Assembly: GCA_035528375.1 (NCBI GenBank)
Contig: DATKYS010000031.1
Location: 1 to 64,000 of the forward strand
Origin: a bacterium
GTDB lineage: Bacteria > RBG-13-66-14
Direction: 5' to 3'
Length of the DNA: 64,000 bases
Part shown: piece after piece, positions 49,399 to 57,763 of the stretch
Position numbering within the stretch: position 1 is the stretch's first letter
Layout of the letters: every line of letters begins with the position of its first letter
Made by a program: the position numbers and the translations under genes
The notes under the pieces: generated by a model
Database searches by the model: none
What the model was told of the DNA's origin: nothing
Seen by the model: the letters and a program-made list of their open reading frames with translations, nothing else

Positions 49399-50580
49399 CT
49401 AAAGCTCCGCCAGCAGGCGGTCCACGTCGTCCTCGTCGTTGTAGAAATGGATGCCCGCCCGGACGTTCCCCTCGCGCGCCGAGACGATGACGTCCCTCTC
49501 GATGAGCCTCTCGGCGAGGTTCACCGCATCCTCGACCCCGAAGCAGACGATTCCCGACCGGCGCCCCTCCACCAGCGGGGTGACGATGGGGCGGCCCTTT
49601 CTCCGGAGCCCCTCGATGAGGTAGTCGGCGAGTGCGATTATCCGTTCCTCGACGGCCGCCGGCCCCAGCTCTTTTAAATAGCGGCAGCTCTCCCCCAGGG
49701 CGGTCTGGGTGAGGAGGGAGTTGCTGCCGGTCTCTACGCGCCGGGCGTCGCCGACGAGCTCGAACCGGTACGCCGTCAGGGCGTTCAAGTCGTCTAGCTC
49801 CGCCAGGCCGGCGATGGAGAGCCAGCCCACCCGGTCGGGGTGGAGCTTCTCCACCAGGGAGGGGCGGATATAAACGAAGCCGGAGCCCTGGGGGGCCAGG
49901 GTCCACTTCCCGCCGCCCGATACCAGGATGTCCATCCCCTCGAGGTCCACCCGGAGCGCGCCGACCCCCTGGATGGCGTCCACGACGAAGAAAATCCCCC
50001 GCTCGGCGCACAGGGCCCCCACGGCCGCGGTGTCAATCCTCGTCCCGTCGGAGAAGCCGACCCAGGAGAGGGCGACGACCCGGGTCCGCCCGTCCACCGC
50101 CTCCCGGACCTGGTCCACGGTGACCCCGCCGGGCCGGCTTTCCAGAAAGCGGACCTCCACCCCGCGCCGGGTGAGGTTCAGCCAGGGGTACACGTTGGCC
50201 GGGAACTCCCCCCGGGCGCAGATGACGTTGTCGCCCGACTGGATGGGCAGCGAGCCGGCGGCCATGGCTATTCCCGAGGAGGTGTTGGGGACCAGGCCGA
50301 TGGAGGTAGACGGAGCACCGATCAGTTCCGCGATGGCGCTCCGGGTGCGGCGTAAGTCCTCGATCATCCCGGGGAGCTGGTCCGGGTGGACGTAGAGCAT
50401 CTCCTCGGTGATGCGTCCCATGACCGCGTGCGCGGGAGGCGAGAGGGGGCCGCGCCCGGCGTGGTTCAGGTAGGCGTACCGCCGGGTGATGGGGAATTTT
50501 AGCCGTTCCTCTCGGAATCTCGTCAGGGTGTCGTTCAAGGTCGCTCCCGGTGTGGTGTGGGGTCCGGCTGGGTCTGACAT
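49399..50580 (-). CDS. class V aminotransferase (cysteine desulfurase/epimerase-like), 393 aa
   Basis: PLP enzyme of the fold-type I class V group. YAYLNHAGRGPLSPPAHAVM (~residues 35-54) is the N-terminal substrate segment; LVPNTSSGIAMAAG binds the PLP phosphate; VVDAIQGVGA has the PLP-ring Asp and Gln; and VSGGGKWTLAPQGSGFVYI carries the Schiff-base Lys225. The last third lacks the Cys-containing loop needed for sulfur transfer in IscS/SufS, as far as I can see, so a lyase, epimerase or kynureninase-like activity is as likely as cysteine desulfurase. ATG 50580; translation could start later, near RERLKFPITRRY. First gene of the operon with the GNAT and queA genes. Confidence 0.83.
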   Translation of the reverse strand: MSDPAGPHTTPGATLNDTLTRFREERLKFPITRRYAYLNHAGRGPLSPPAHAVMGRITEEMLYVHPDQLPGMIEDLRRTRSAIAELIGAPSTSIGLVPNTSSGIAMAAGSLPIQSGDNVICARGEFPANVYPWLNLTRRGVEVRFLESRPGGVTVDQVREAVDGRTRVVALSWVGFSDGTRIDTAAVGALCAERGIFFVVDAIQGVGALRVDLEGMDILVSGGGKWTLAPQGSGFVYIRPSLVEKLHPDRVGWLSIAGLAELDDLNALTAYRFELVGDARRVETGSNSLLTQTALGESCRYLKELGPAAVEERIIALADYLIEGLRRKGRPIVTPLVEGRRSGIVCFGVEDAVNLAERLIERDVIVSAREGNVRAGIHFYNDEDDVDRLLAEL

Positions 50581-50588
50581 GTCTCGGC

Positions 50589-50964
50589 TTTACCTTCCGT
50601 TACGCAGCGACGGCTCCCCCGGTTGCGCGCCGCGTGAGCACTTCGGTGGTTGACTCGGATTGAATTGATTAACCTCTTTATTATACCAAAAGGCACCCTG
50701 TACATGCCACGTTAAAGTCATCGGTGCCGGGGGATGACCTCTCGCACCTCTATCGGGCGACGGGGAAGGGGGGACCTCCGCGTCCGGGGACGGGGGCTGT
50801 GTCCATTTCTCGACGGGGGCCGGGGCGGATTTACAGGGATTGAGCCGAGGAAAAACCCTCCGATTTAAGTCGCCGTAATTCATTGAATGCCCATGATATA
50901 CGGTAGTCCACCCACCGCCAACCAAAACGAGGTGGAATATGGCGCAGTTGAATATTTGGCAATT
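50589..50964. other. intergenic stretch, no gene supported
   Basis: Between the aminotransferase start and the phosphodiesterase operon terminator. Apart from the minus-strand promoter at 50680-50688, there is a possible second one (TTGCCA at 50962-50957, TATTCC after 17 nt). A 111-codon minus ORF (50590-50925) looks Pro-rich and random. G-rich runs (50765-50825) show no clear hairpin. Confidence 0.4.
50680..50688 (-). promoter_or_regulatory. extended -10 promoter of the aminotransferase-queA operon
   Basis: Minus strand TGGTATAAT, leader about 95 nt to the ATG at 50580. Same nonamer as at 763, 2479 and 43938. Confidence 0.6.
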
Positions 50965-50993
50965 AAAAAAAGGGACCGGACGGGCGCCGGTCC
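50965..50993 (-). terminator. intrinsic terminator of the phosphodiesterase operon
   Basis: Minus strand: stem GGACCGG/CCGGTCC with a 7-nt loop, then T7. Twenty-odd bases after the stop at 51015. Confidence 0.88.
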
Positions 50994-51014
50994 TCCAGGT
51001 TCAGCCTGTTCTCT

Positions 51015-52847
51015 TCACTGCAGGTAGCCGATGGCGCGGAGGCGTTCCAACTCGGTCTCGGAGAGCTCCGGCGAGAGCTCCGGCCCCCCGATTTTTTCTC
51101 GGCCGTAGGTCGGGACGATGTTGGACAGTGGGCCATTCTCCAGCGACTCCGCCAGGGCCGGCTCCAGGTTACCGGTGAGCGCCCGGCCGGGCATGTCCCC
51201 CGCGGGTGAAAGCCCCAGGAGGGCCAGGAAGGTGGGGCAGACGTCGTACACGCTGGCCTCGGGACCCCTCTCGCCCTGCCTGACGCCCATCCCGTAGAGA
51301 ATCAGCACCCCGGTCGGGTCGTGCCAGTAGGACATGCGCTGGACGGCGCCGCCGCCGACGGGGATGTCCGCCGGAGGGTAGACGCTGGCGAAGCCGTGAT
51401 CGGAGAGGACTATCAGGATGTCGCCCGGTTCGAGCCGCTCCAGGACCGTGCCGACGAATTTATCCGCCCAGACGTAGAAATCCCGGATGACGGTGCCCCA
51501 GCCGTTCGCCTCCGCCTTTTCCATGTACTCGGGGGTCCGTGGTGGTACGAGGGCCGGGTCCCCGCTCAGGCGCTCCCACCACAGGGCGTGGGCGGGCCAC
51601 AGGAGGTGACAGGACACGTCGCCCGCCTCGATGTAGCAGGCCGCCACCCGCCAGTCCCGCGTGTCCATCAGGTACTCCAGGGCGTTGGCGGCGAGCGCGT
51701 CCCGGGTGAGGTAGTGGACCAGGGGGTTGCCCTGCTGGCGCTCCACGGTTTCCAGGCGCCGGACGTCGGGGTAGTCGTCCTCGCCGATGTACGGCCGACG
51801 AGCGATGGCCGGGTCCACCTCCTCCATGATCCCCTCGGGCCAGGTCCGCCGGGGTAGCTGCGCGAAATCGTCGTTCGGCGTGTAAACCCGCGTGAAGCGA
51901 GGCTCCCAGGCGTAGCTGGTCAGCGTCACCCCGACCGGAATTTCCCGGGCCGGCCAGGTGGCGTACCAGTTGACCGTTATCGGGGGCAGCCCCCCGGCGG
52001 CGGCTATCTCCCAGAACGTCGGCGCCCGACGGTCACCGGCGGTGATCGGGCGGCGGCCTCCGTCACCCGTCGGGAAAGTGAAGTCCGTCAGCCCGTGCTC
52101 CGCGGGCGGCAGCCCCGTGGCGATGGTGGTCCAGATTACGGGGGAGAAGTAGGGCGCCTCGGAGCGCAAAACGGAGAAACATCCGCCGTCGAGGAGGCGG
52201 GAGAAGTTCGGCAGCCAGCCACGGGCGGTGAAGTCGGCGAGCAGTTTGTCGTCCAGGGCGTCCACGCCCAGAATGACCAGCCGGCGTTCGGCTGGGGGAT
52301 CCGGGGCCCCGTCGAGAATCGCCGGGAAAAAGACCCGGTGAACCGCCAGCCCCGGCACCGCGTCGGTCAGTGTTTCTCGGAGGAGGCCTTCGGCGGCGGC
52401 CCGGAACTCGCCGCGTCGGCCCCACCAGAGCTCACCGGTCGTGAACCCGCCCGCCGTGTCGGCCAGGAGTCGTCCGGCCAGCCCGCCGAGTCCAGATTCC
52501 GGGTCCCCATCCACGAGGTCGTAGAAACCGGGCGCGACGGTCGGGTCCAGGTCCAGCTCCGTTTCCAGCTCCAGGGTGAGCGGGCCGTCGGCGGCCTCGA
52601 GCTCTACCGGGCTGCGCAGGACGTTTTTCCCCAGTCGGTAGGATTTGATCTCCCCGAAGAGGGGGAAGACCCAGACCGTCTCTCCGGCGCCCACCGCCCG
52701 GTACTCCCCCGAGACGCCGCGGACGAGGTAGCCGCATCCGGGCTCCGACGGCGCCTCGGTGTAGCCGGTGAGCCAGACCGCCAGGGCGATGACGACGACG
52801 GCCCCGCCCGCAATCAGTACGGTTTTGACGCTTTTCTTCAGGGTCAC
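51015..52847 (-). CDS. membrane-anchored alkaline-phosphatase-superfamily protein, copy 2, 610 aa
   Basis: Predicted periplasmic type I phosphodiesterase or phosphatase. One N-terminal helix (VLIAGGAVVVIALAVWL, residues ~10-26) precedes a ~150-residue beta/helix region resembling an SPFH/band-7 domain (VWVFPLFGEIKSY, LTLELETELDLDP, RRGEFRAAAEGLLRETLTDA). The catalytic domain has LVILGVDALDD (metal Asp), WTTIATGLPPAEHG (nucleophile Thr region), CHLLWPAHALWW and LSDHGFASVYPP (metal Asp-His). The end ELSETELERLRAIGYLQ is nearly the same as in its paralogue upstream. GTG start overlaps that gene's stop (GTGA). Substrate unknown; phospholipid-linked glycan or nucleotide substrates are possible. 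Confidence 0.75.
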   Translation of the reverse strand: MTLKKSVKTVLIAGGAVVVIALAVWLTGYTEAPSEPGCGYLVRGVSGEYRAVGAGETVWVFPLFGEIKSYRLGKNVLRSPVELEAADGPLTLELETELDLDPTVAPGFYDLVDGDPESGLGGLAGRLLADTAGGFTTGELWWGRRGEFRAAAEGLLRETLTDAVPGLAVHRVFFPAILDGAPDPPAERRLVILGVDALDDKLLADFTARGWLPNFSRLLDGGCFSVLRSEAPYFSPVIWTTIATGLPPAEHGLTDFTFPTGDGGRRPITAGDRRAPTFWEIAAAGGLPPITVNWYATWPAREIPVGVTLTSYAWEPRFTRVYTPNDDFAQLPRRTWPEGIMEEVDPAIARRPYIGEDDYPDVRRLETVERQQGNPLVHYLTRDALAANALEYLMDTRDWRVAACYIEAGDVSCHLLWPAHALWWERLSGDPALVPPRTPEYMEKAEANGWGTVIRDFYVWADKFVGTVLERLEPGDILIVLSDHGFASVYPPADIPVGGGAVQRMSYWHDPTGVLILYGMGVRQGERGPEASVYDVCPTFLALLGLSPAGDMPGRALTGNLEPALAESLENGPLSNIVPTYGREKIGGPELSPELSETELERLRAIGYLQ

Positions 52848-54712
52848 TGGAGGTACCCCAGCGCGCGCAGTCGCTCAAGCTCCGCCTCGCCCACGACGTT
52901 GACGATGTCGCGGTCCACCTCGCGCTCATGTGGGTCGTAGGTCGCCGGCCTTTCGGCCAGCGGGCCGGCCTTCATCCGGTCGAGGAACTCCGGCTCGAGG
53001 GCCTCCTCCACCACCCGCCCCGGCATGTCCTGCGCCGCCGGTACGCCGAGGAGGGCCAGGACTGTGGGGAGGAAGTCGTAGATGGTTATCTCGCCCGACA
53101 CCCCCTGCTGGACGTGGCGGCCCCAGAGCCCGAAGACGCCGGTGGGGTCGTGCCAGTACATCATCGTCTGCATCTGGTCGTCGCCGATGAGAATGGTCTT
53201 CGGCGGGTAGATGGTGTTGAAGCCGTGGTCGCTCACCACCACGATGACCGCCTCGTCGCCCCAGCGGTCCATGGCCACGCCCAGGAGTTTGTCCTCGAAG
53301 CGGTACGCCTCGATGATGGTGTCGCCGGCTTCCTCGGACAGCTCCCGGCGGTAGGGCGGGATGGGCGGCAGGTTGGCCGGTTTGCCGGTCAGCTTTTCCC
53401 ACCGGTAGGCGTGGGCCGGCCAGATGAGATGGCAGAGCACGTCCGGGAATTCCTGGTACACCGCCGCGATGTTCCAGTCCTCGTGGTCCATGAGCCAGAA
53501 GCAGGCATTGGCGGCCAGGACGTCCCGCTCCAGGTAGTGGGGCAGGGGCGGCCCCCCTTTCAGCGGCGTCCCGTCGGTGGTGGCCGCCGGGATGTACGGT
53601 AGGACCCAGGCCAGCGCGTAGTCGTCCTCGGAGATGTAGGGTCGGTCGGCGATGGCCTCGTTCACCGTTTCCGTGACGCCCTCGGGCCAGTCCTTGCCCG
53701 GGAGCTCGTCGTAGTGGGGGATGCCGATGAAGCCCTTGCCGAACTTGGGTTTCCAGGCATAGTTGGTCAGGTTGAAGCCCTTAATCTCCCCCGTGGGCCA
53801 GGAGTAGTACCAGTTGGTGACGATGCTGGAGAGGCCGCATCCGCCCAAAAATTCCCAGAAGGTCGAAACCTTGCGGTCCATCGCCGACAGGGGTTCCAGC
53901 CGGCCGGTCTCGGGGTTGGTCCGGGTGAAGGCGGTTATGCCGTGCTCCTGCGCCGGTTTGCCGGTGGCGAAGGTGGTCCAGATCATGGGGGAGAAGTAGG
54001 GCGCCTCGGATTGCAGGGTCCCCAGGTAGCCCTCGTCGCGCATTTTCGCGAAGTGCGGCAGCTCGCCCATGTCTATGAGGTCGTTCAGGAGGGTGTCCTC
54101 CAGGGCGTCCATCCCCAGCACGACCACCTTCACCGGCTTGAAAACCCCAGGGTCTTCGGCCGGTGCGGCGGTGAGGCGGACCGAGGGGAGCGCGATGCGC
54201 CCCACCCGCAGGGCCGGCGCCCTTTCGTTCAGGTGATTCCGCAACTCCGGTTCGAGTTCTCGGAGCAGCTCCCCCCGGCGGGTGGTGTAGAGCTCCGCGG
54301 TCGTCCCGTCGAAGGTCCTCTCCCCGACGACGTCGTCCAGGATCTCCCGGATGAGCCCCCCGCCCCAGTCGGCGCCCCACGCATCCACGACCTGCACCGC
54401 GCCGGCGGGGTCGAGGTCCAGCTCGAGGCGGACCTCCACCTCCAGTCCGCCGTCAGAGGTTACGATTGGTGCGAAACCGGACGGCTCGTACAGCCCCGCG
54501 GGAACCGGGACCAGCGAGTCCACCAGGGGGAAGAGCCAAACCGTCGAGCCCAGCATGAGCGTTTCCGCCCCGCCGAGGCCCCTTTGGGCGACGTAGATGT
54601 AAGCCGGGTCGGAATCCACTTCGGTGTAGCCCAGAATCCAGACCAGCACCGCCAGGGCGGCGACGGCGGAGACGGTAATAATCCAAGCGGTGCGGCCCTT
54701 TATCTCCATCAT
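52844..54712 (-). CDS. membrane-anchored alkaline-phosphatase-superfamily protein, copy 1, 622 aa
   Basis: Paralogue of the following gene with the same layout. N-terminal helix AWIITVSAVAALAVLVWIL; an SPFH-like segment (STVWLFPLVDSLVPVPAG, then VEVRLELDLDPAGAVQVVDA and RRGELLRELEPELRNHL); and the phosphodiesterase domain with VVVLGMDALED, IWTTFATGKPAQEHG, CHLIWPAHAYRWEKL and VSDHGFNTIYPPKTILIGDD. Metal and nucleophile positions are intact in both copies. It ends EAELERLRALGYLQ. I start at ATG 54712 (next codon also ATG), after AAAAAAGGTCGG; the frame opens at 54778, but that is upstream of a likely transcription start. Tandem duplication with divergence is evident. Confidence 0.75.
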   Translation of the reverse strand: MMEIKGRTAWIITVSAVAALAVLVWILGYTEVDSDPAYIYVAQRGLGGAETLMLGSTVWLFPLVDSLVPVPAGLYEPSGFAPIVTSDGGLEVEVRLELDLDPAGAVQVVDAWGADWGGGLIREILDDVVGERTFDGTTAELYTTRRGELLRELEPELRNHLNERAPALRVGRIALPSVRLTAAPAEDPGVFKPVKVVVLGMDALEDTLLNDLIDMGELPHFAKMRDEGYLGTLQSEAPYFSPMIWTTFATGKPAQEHGITAFTRTNPETGRLEPLSAMDRKVSTFWEFLGGCGLSSIVTNWYYSWPTGEIKGFNLTNYAWKPKFGKGFIGIPHYDELPGKDWPEGVTETVNEAIADRPYISEDDYALAWVLPYIPAATTDGTPLKGGPPLPHYLERDVLAANACFWLMDHEDWNIAAVYQEFPDVLCHLIWPAHAYRWEKLTGKPANLPPIPPYRRELSEEAGDTIIEAYRFEDKLLGVAMDRWGDEAVIVVVSDHGFNTIYPPKTILIGDDQMQTMMYWHDPTGVFGLWGRHVQQGVSGEITIYDFLPTVLALLGVPAAQDMPGRVVEEALEPEFLDRMKAGPLAERPATYDPHEREVDRDIVNVVGEAELERLRALGYLQ

Positions 54713-54743
54713 AACCGACCTTTTTTCGAAGTATTCACAACTC

Positions 54744-54773
54744 ATTATAAACGAAGGGTCCGCGCACCGACAA
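54744..54773 (-). promoter_or_regulatory. promoter of the phosphodiesterase operon
   Basis: Minus strand TTGTCG (54773-54768), 18-nt spacer, perfect TATAAT (54749-54744). Leader about 25 nt. Confidence 0.75.
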
Positions 54774-54826
54774 CACAAATCCGAACTCCCCCCGTTATTC
54801 GGGTACGAACGGGAAAAAATTGAACC

Positions 54827-54856
54827 TTGACACGTCGTCGTTCTTAGTGTTAGCCT
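54827..54856 (+). promoter_or_regulatory. possible promoter of the EB_dh-like lipoprotein gene
   Basis: TTGACA (54827-54832) with TAGCCT 18 nt on (54851-54856). Good -35, weak -10. Leader about 110 nt; nothing else is evident in the gap. Confidence 0.4.
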
Positions 54857-54974
54857 CTAACCGATTAAGGTACTCAATTAGGATTCACCGGAGCGGCTAC
54901 CGCGTTTCGCCAGAAGCGTTACTTCGTTTCCCTGAAACTTTTACTCCCCCACTCTTTAGAAGGAGGGGTTGAAA

Positions 54975-56384
54975 GTGCGTAACCTATTCTTATGCGCGCT
55001 CATTGGGGCGCTCTTCTGTCTTGTTTCCTGCGCCCCCGAGGAACAGGAGACCACCTTCCCCATCGCCGAGTACATGGATCAGGCCTTCAGCGTGTTCGTC
55101 ACCGACGACTCGTACGACAACTGGTGCGGCACCCAACTAATCCTCGACTTCAACGGCGGTCAGAGCGCTGACAACGCCATCATTCCCGAGTACATCACCA
55201 ACCTGCCGACCATTGACGGTGTGCTGTCGCCCGACGAGGTCTGGAATCCCGAGCTGGGCACGGTCACGTGGCACACCTTCGACCTGGAGCACAAGGAATA
55301 CGCCTCGGGCTACGGCGACGACCTCGACTCGGAAGGTTTCAACGTGAATGCGCCGTCCTCGGGCGTGGTGGACGAGATCAATGTCGCGGCGTGCTTCAAC
55401 GTGGCCGCCGGCGTCGGCACACTCTACATGGCCTTCCAGTGGACCGACCCCTACGGCAGCGACGACCGCTACTACAAGCGCTGGCGCTTCTATCGGGATA
55501 TCCACGGTGAAGTGGATTTGATCAATTATATGCGCCAGGTGTCGAACGGCTGGGATCCGATCGTTGATCATGGAGGCCCCGGCGGCACGCCCGTGGATCC
55601 GGATTTCTGGGGCGACAAGCTTTACAACCACGGCTTCTCCTCCGATACACTGCTCCTGGTCTGGGACTGCTGGCAGGACCCCGACGGATCCTACAACCCC
55701 GACGTTGACCCGCCGGAGGGCGAACTGCCGCCCGTCCCCTCGATCCCCGATTTCTGGGAGAACGGCTGGGACGTGTGCTGGCAACAGGACGGCAACGACT
55801 GGACCTGCAAGCTCACCCCCGACATGGGTAACGAGGATTTCGATCTCGCGCCCCAGTTGGACCTCTGGTGGTGGAAGTCCGCCCAGACCAACAACTGGTG
55901 GCCCACCGAGGTGCAGGAGTACGGCTACGCCGACGACTACTGGCAGACCTCCGACTCCCTGTACAACGACCACGGCCCCATCATTGACGCCGGCTTCCCC
56001 TGCTACCGGTACAACTGGAACGTTTTTCACATGGCCCCGAGGTTGTACTACGAGCGCCCGCTCTTCAAGCACCAGGAACAGCCCAAGTACATGTACTACC
56101 CCGAGAATCCCGAGTGGATTTACATGGGCTACATCCACTGGGGTGCCCAGCAGCCCGATAAGTTCGGTTGGTTATGGACCGAAGATCCCGATATGTTCTG
56201 GCATCAGGGCGACGAGATTCCGGCGTTCGCCTCCCTCGCCAGTACCCTGGGCTCCACCGGCGACGTATTGGCCAAGGGGAACCTGGACGAGAACACCTGC
56301 GTCTGGTCGGTCGAGCTCAAGCGCCTGTTCGACCCCGGCAACGACGACGACGCCAACCTGGCCCAGTTCGACTATCTGAAGTAA
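54975..56384 (+). CDS. ethylbenzene-dehydrogenase-related (EB_dh-like) lipoprotein, 469 aa
   Basis: Exported lipoprotein with lipobox LVSC (Cys19). The mature protein resembles the EB_dh domain seen in heme-binding gamma subunits of DMSO-reductase-type enzymes and in many lone secreted proteins. Supporting stretches are the opening PTIDGVLSPDEVW (about residues 77-89), AGVGTLYMAFQWTDPYGSDD (about 150-169) and the repeated W-rich acidic segments. I see no CxxCH and no molybdenum subunit gene nearby, so electron transfer is not supported; binding of a small ligand or sugar is as likely. GTG 54975 is preferred over TTG 54969 because AGGAGGGG (54961-54968) is spaced correctly. It is monocistronic. 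Confidence 0.65.
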   Translation: MRNLFLCALIGALFCLVSCAPEEQETTFPIAEYMDQAFSVFVTDDSYDNWCGTQLILDFNGGQSADNAIIPEYITNLPTIDGVLSPDEVWNPELGTVTWHTFDLEHKEYASGYGDDLDSEGFNVNAPSSGVVDEINVAACFNVAAGVGTLYMAFQWTDPYGSDDRYYKRWRFYRDIHGEVDLINYMRQVSNGWDPIVDHGGPGGTPVDPDFWGDKLYNHGFSSDTLLLVWDCWQDPDGSYNPDVDPPEGELPPVPSIPDFWENGWDVCWQQDGNDWTCKLTPDMGNEDFDLAPQLDLWWWKSAQTNNWWPTEVQEYGYADDYWQTSDSLYNDHGPIIDAGFPCYRYNWNVFHMAPRLYYERPLFKHQEQPKYMYYPENPEWIYMGYIHWGAQQPDKFGWLWTEDPDMFWHQGDEIPAFASLASTLGSTGDVLAKGNLDENTCVWSVELKRLFDPGNDDDANLAQFDYLK

Positions 56385-56404
56385 GACGGACAGAGTTGAA
56401 ACGA

Positions 56405-56430
56405 CCGGCGCCCGCGGGCGCCGGTTTTTT
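56405..56430 (+). terminator. intrinsic terminator of the EB_dh-like gene
   Basis: 9-bp GC stem CCGGCGCCC/GGGCGCCGG around a 2-nt loop (effectively 8 bp with a tetraloop), T6. Confidence 0.9.
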
Positions 56431-56539
56431 ATCGGGGACGCCCGAGCCAAGGCCGTCAGATCGGAAAATACGGGCCTACCTGGGAAAAACGGCCCACTCC
56501 GGGTAGAATATATTCAGTAGCAGCAACGGAAGGTCGAAG

Positions 56540-57214
56540 ATGACGCCCCCGTTCAGTCTGAAGCGGATTCCACTGTTCAGCGAGCTGTCGGAGTCTGAAT
56601 TGGAGCGGATTTACCCGCTCCTCAAACGCCGCCGATACCCCAAAGGCCACGCCGTCATCAAGGAGGGCGAACGGGGCGACGTCATCTACCTCATCGAGAG
56701 CGGGCAGGTCAAGGTCACCCGCCAGAGCCTGGACGGGAGGGAGAAAATCCTCGACATCCTCTCCGACGGGTCCTTCTTCGGCGAGCTCAGTGTCCTGGAC
56801 GAGATGCCGCGCAGCGCCACCGTGGAGACGATGGGCGAGGTCTCCATCCTCACCCTGCACAAGAACGACTTCCTGCGGCTGTTGGAGGAGATACCGCCGA
56901 TAGCGGTCAAGATAATCCGCGTCCTCTCCCGGCGCCTGCGGGCGGCCGATTCACAGATCGAAGACCTCACGTTCAAATCCAGCCGGGAGAAAATCGAGTC
57001 CATGTTCATCAAATTGCGCGACGCCCACGGGGTTGCCGACCACCGCGGCGTCCGTCTCGCCGTGTCCCTCACCCACCAGGAACTGGCGGATATGGCCGGG
57101 TGCAGCCGGGAGACCGTCTGTCGGTACGTCAAGGAGCTCAAGGACAAGGGCTGCATCACCGTGGACGACGCCAAGCGCTACATTTTCCTGAAATCTGCGA
57201 CGGCGAAGCCGTAA
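56540..57214 (+). CDS. Crp/Fnr-family transcription regulator, 224 aa
   Basis: DNA-binding regulator. The N-terminal cyclic-nucleotide-binding fold (~residues 8-125) has IPLFSELSESELERI, KEGERGDVIYLIESGQVKV and the phosphate-cassette-like FFGELSVLDEMPRSATVE, where the E and R that contact cAMP in Crp are matched. A long dimer helix (~125-150) leads to a Crp-type winged helix with LTHQELADMAGCSRETVCRY (~170-189). No Fnr-type iron-sulfur cysteines. A TAGAAT box at 56504-56509 may be its -10. The last five codons and stop are from an R3 repeat: the normal protein probably ended near IFLK. Effector and targets unknown. Confidence 0.88.
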   Translation: MTPPFSLKRIPLFSELSESELERIYPLLKRRRYPKGHAVIKEGERGDVIYLIESGQVKVTRQSLDGREKILDILSDGSFFGELSVLDEMPRSATVETMGEVSILTLHKNDFLRLLEEIPPIAVKIIRVLSRRLRAADSQIEDLTFKSSREKIESMFIKLRDAHGVADHRGVRLAVSLTHQELADMAGCSRETVCRYVKELKDKGCITVDDAKRYIFLKSATAKP

Positions 57215-57234
57215 ATCTGCGACGGCGAAGCCGT
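57194..57234 (+). repeat. two tandem GACGGCGAAGCCGT palindromes (R3)
   Basis: Two copies, 22 bp apart. The first encodes the last residues (SATAKP) and the TAA stop of the Crp/Fnr gene; the second lies before the GNAT gene. Confidence 0.85.
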
Positions 57235-57261
57235 GACCCGTGAGCACAAGGTCGGTTTCCG

Positions 57262-57711
57262 ATGCCCTCACCGACGGATCGGGTGATACTCGAGAGGCTC
57301 GAGGCGGCCGATCACGACCGCCTCGTTTCCCTGTGGACCGCGGCCGGTCTCGAGCACAAGCCCCGCGGACGTGACTCTCGCCCCGCCTTCGAGCGGCAGC
57401 TGGGGCTGGGCATGGTCGCCTACTTCGGTCTGTTCCGGGACGGGGAGCTCCTGGGGAGCGTTCTGGCCAGTCACGACGGGCGGAAGGGCTGGATCAACCG
57501 GCTGGCCGTGGCCCCGGCCCACAGGCGAAAGGGGCTGGCGCGCAGGCTCATCGTCGCGGCCGAGGAGTGGCTCGCCTCGCAGGGGTTGGAAATTTACGCC
57601 TGCCTCGTCGAGGGGTGGAACAGGGGATCCCGGGACGCCTTCGCCGCTTGCGGCTATGAGCCGTACCCCGGGGTGGTCTACCTGACGAAGCGGAGGCACC
57701 CGGAGGTCTGA
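57262..57711 (+). CDS. GNAT-family N-acetyltransferase, 149 aa
   Basis: Small acetyltransferase. INRLAVAPAHRRKGLARRLI (~residues 78-97) is the acetyl-CoA motif A with the R-x-K-G-L-A loop. EIYACLVEGWNRGSRDAFAA (112-131) and CGYEPYPGVVYLTK complete the fold. It resembles the YpeA/YhdJ-like group often annotated only as GNAT. ATG 57262, 47 bp after the Crp/Fnr gene and probably in the same transcript. Convergent with the methyltransferase gene across a shared terminator. Substrate unknown. Confidence 0.82.
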   Translation: MPSPTDRVILERLEAADHDRLVSLWTAAGLEHKPRGRDSRPAFERQLGLGMVAYFGLFRDGELLGSVLASHDGRKGWINRLAVAPAHRRKGLARRLIVAAEEWLASQGLEIYACLVEGWNRGSRDAFAACGYEPYPGVVYLTKRRHPEV

Positions 57712-57717
57712 TGAAAA

Positions 57718-57739
57718 AAAGCGGGTCCCGGCCCGCTTT
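57718..57739. terminator. bidirectional intrinsic terminator
   Basis: 8-bp stem AAAGCGGG/CCCGCTTT with a 6-nt loop between convergent genes. The minus strand has the longer T-run (T7). Confidence 0.82.
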
Positions 57740-57763
57740 CGTTATCCCGCTCGTGGGTGGGGG

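Noticed and set aside
50590-50925. 111-codon minus-strand ORF before the aminotransferase
   Set aside because: Pro-rich, random composition; it spans the likely promoter at 50680.
53714-54823. 369-codon plus-strand ORF opposite the phosphodiesterase
   Set aside because: Shadow frame; the minus-strand gene has intact metal-site motifs and a paralogue with the same layout.
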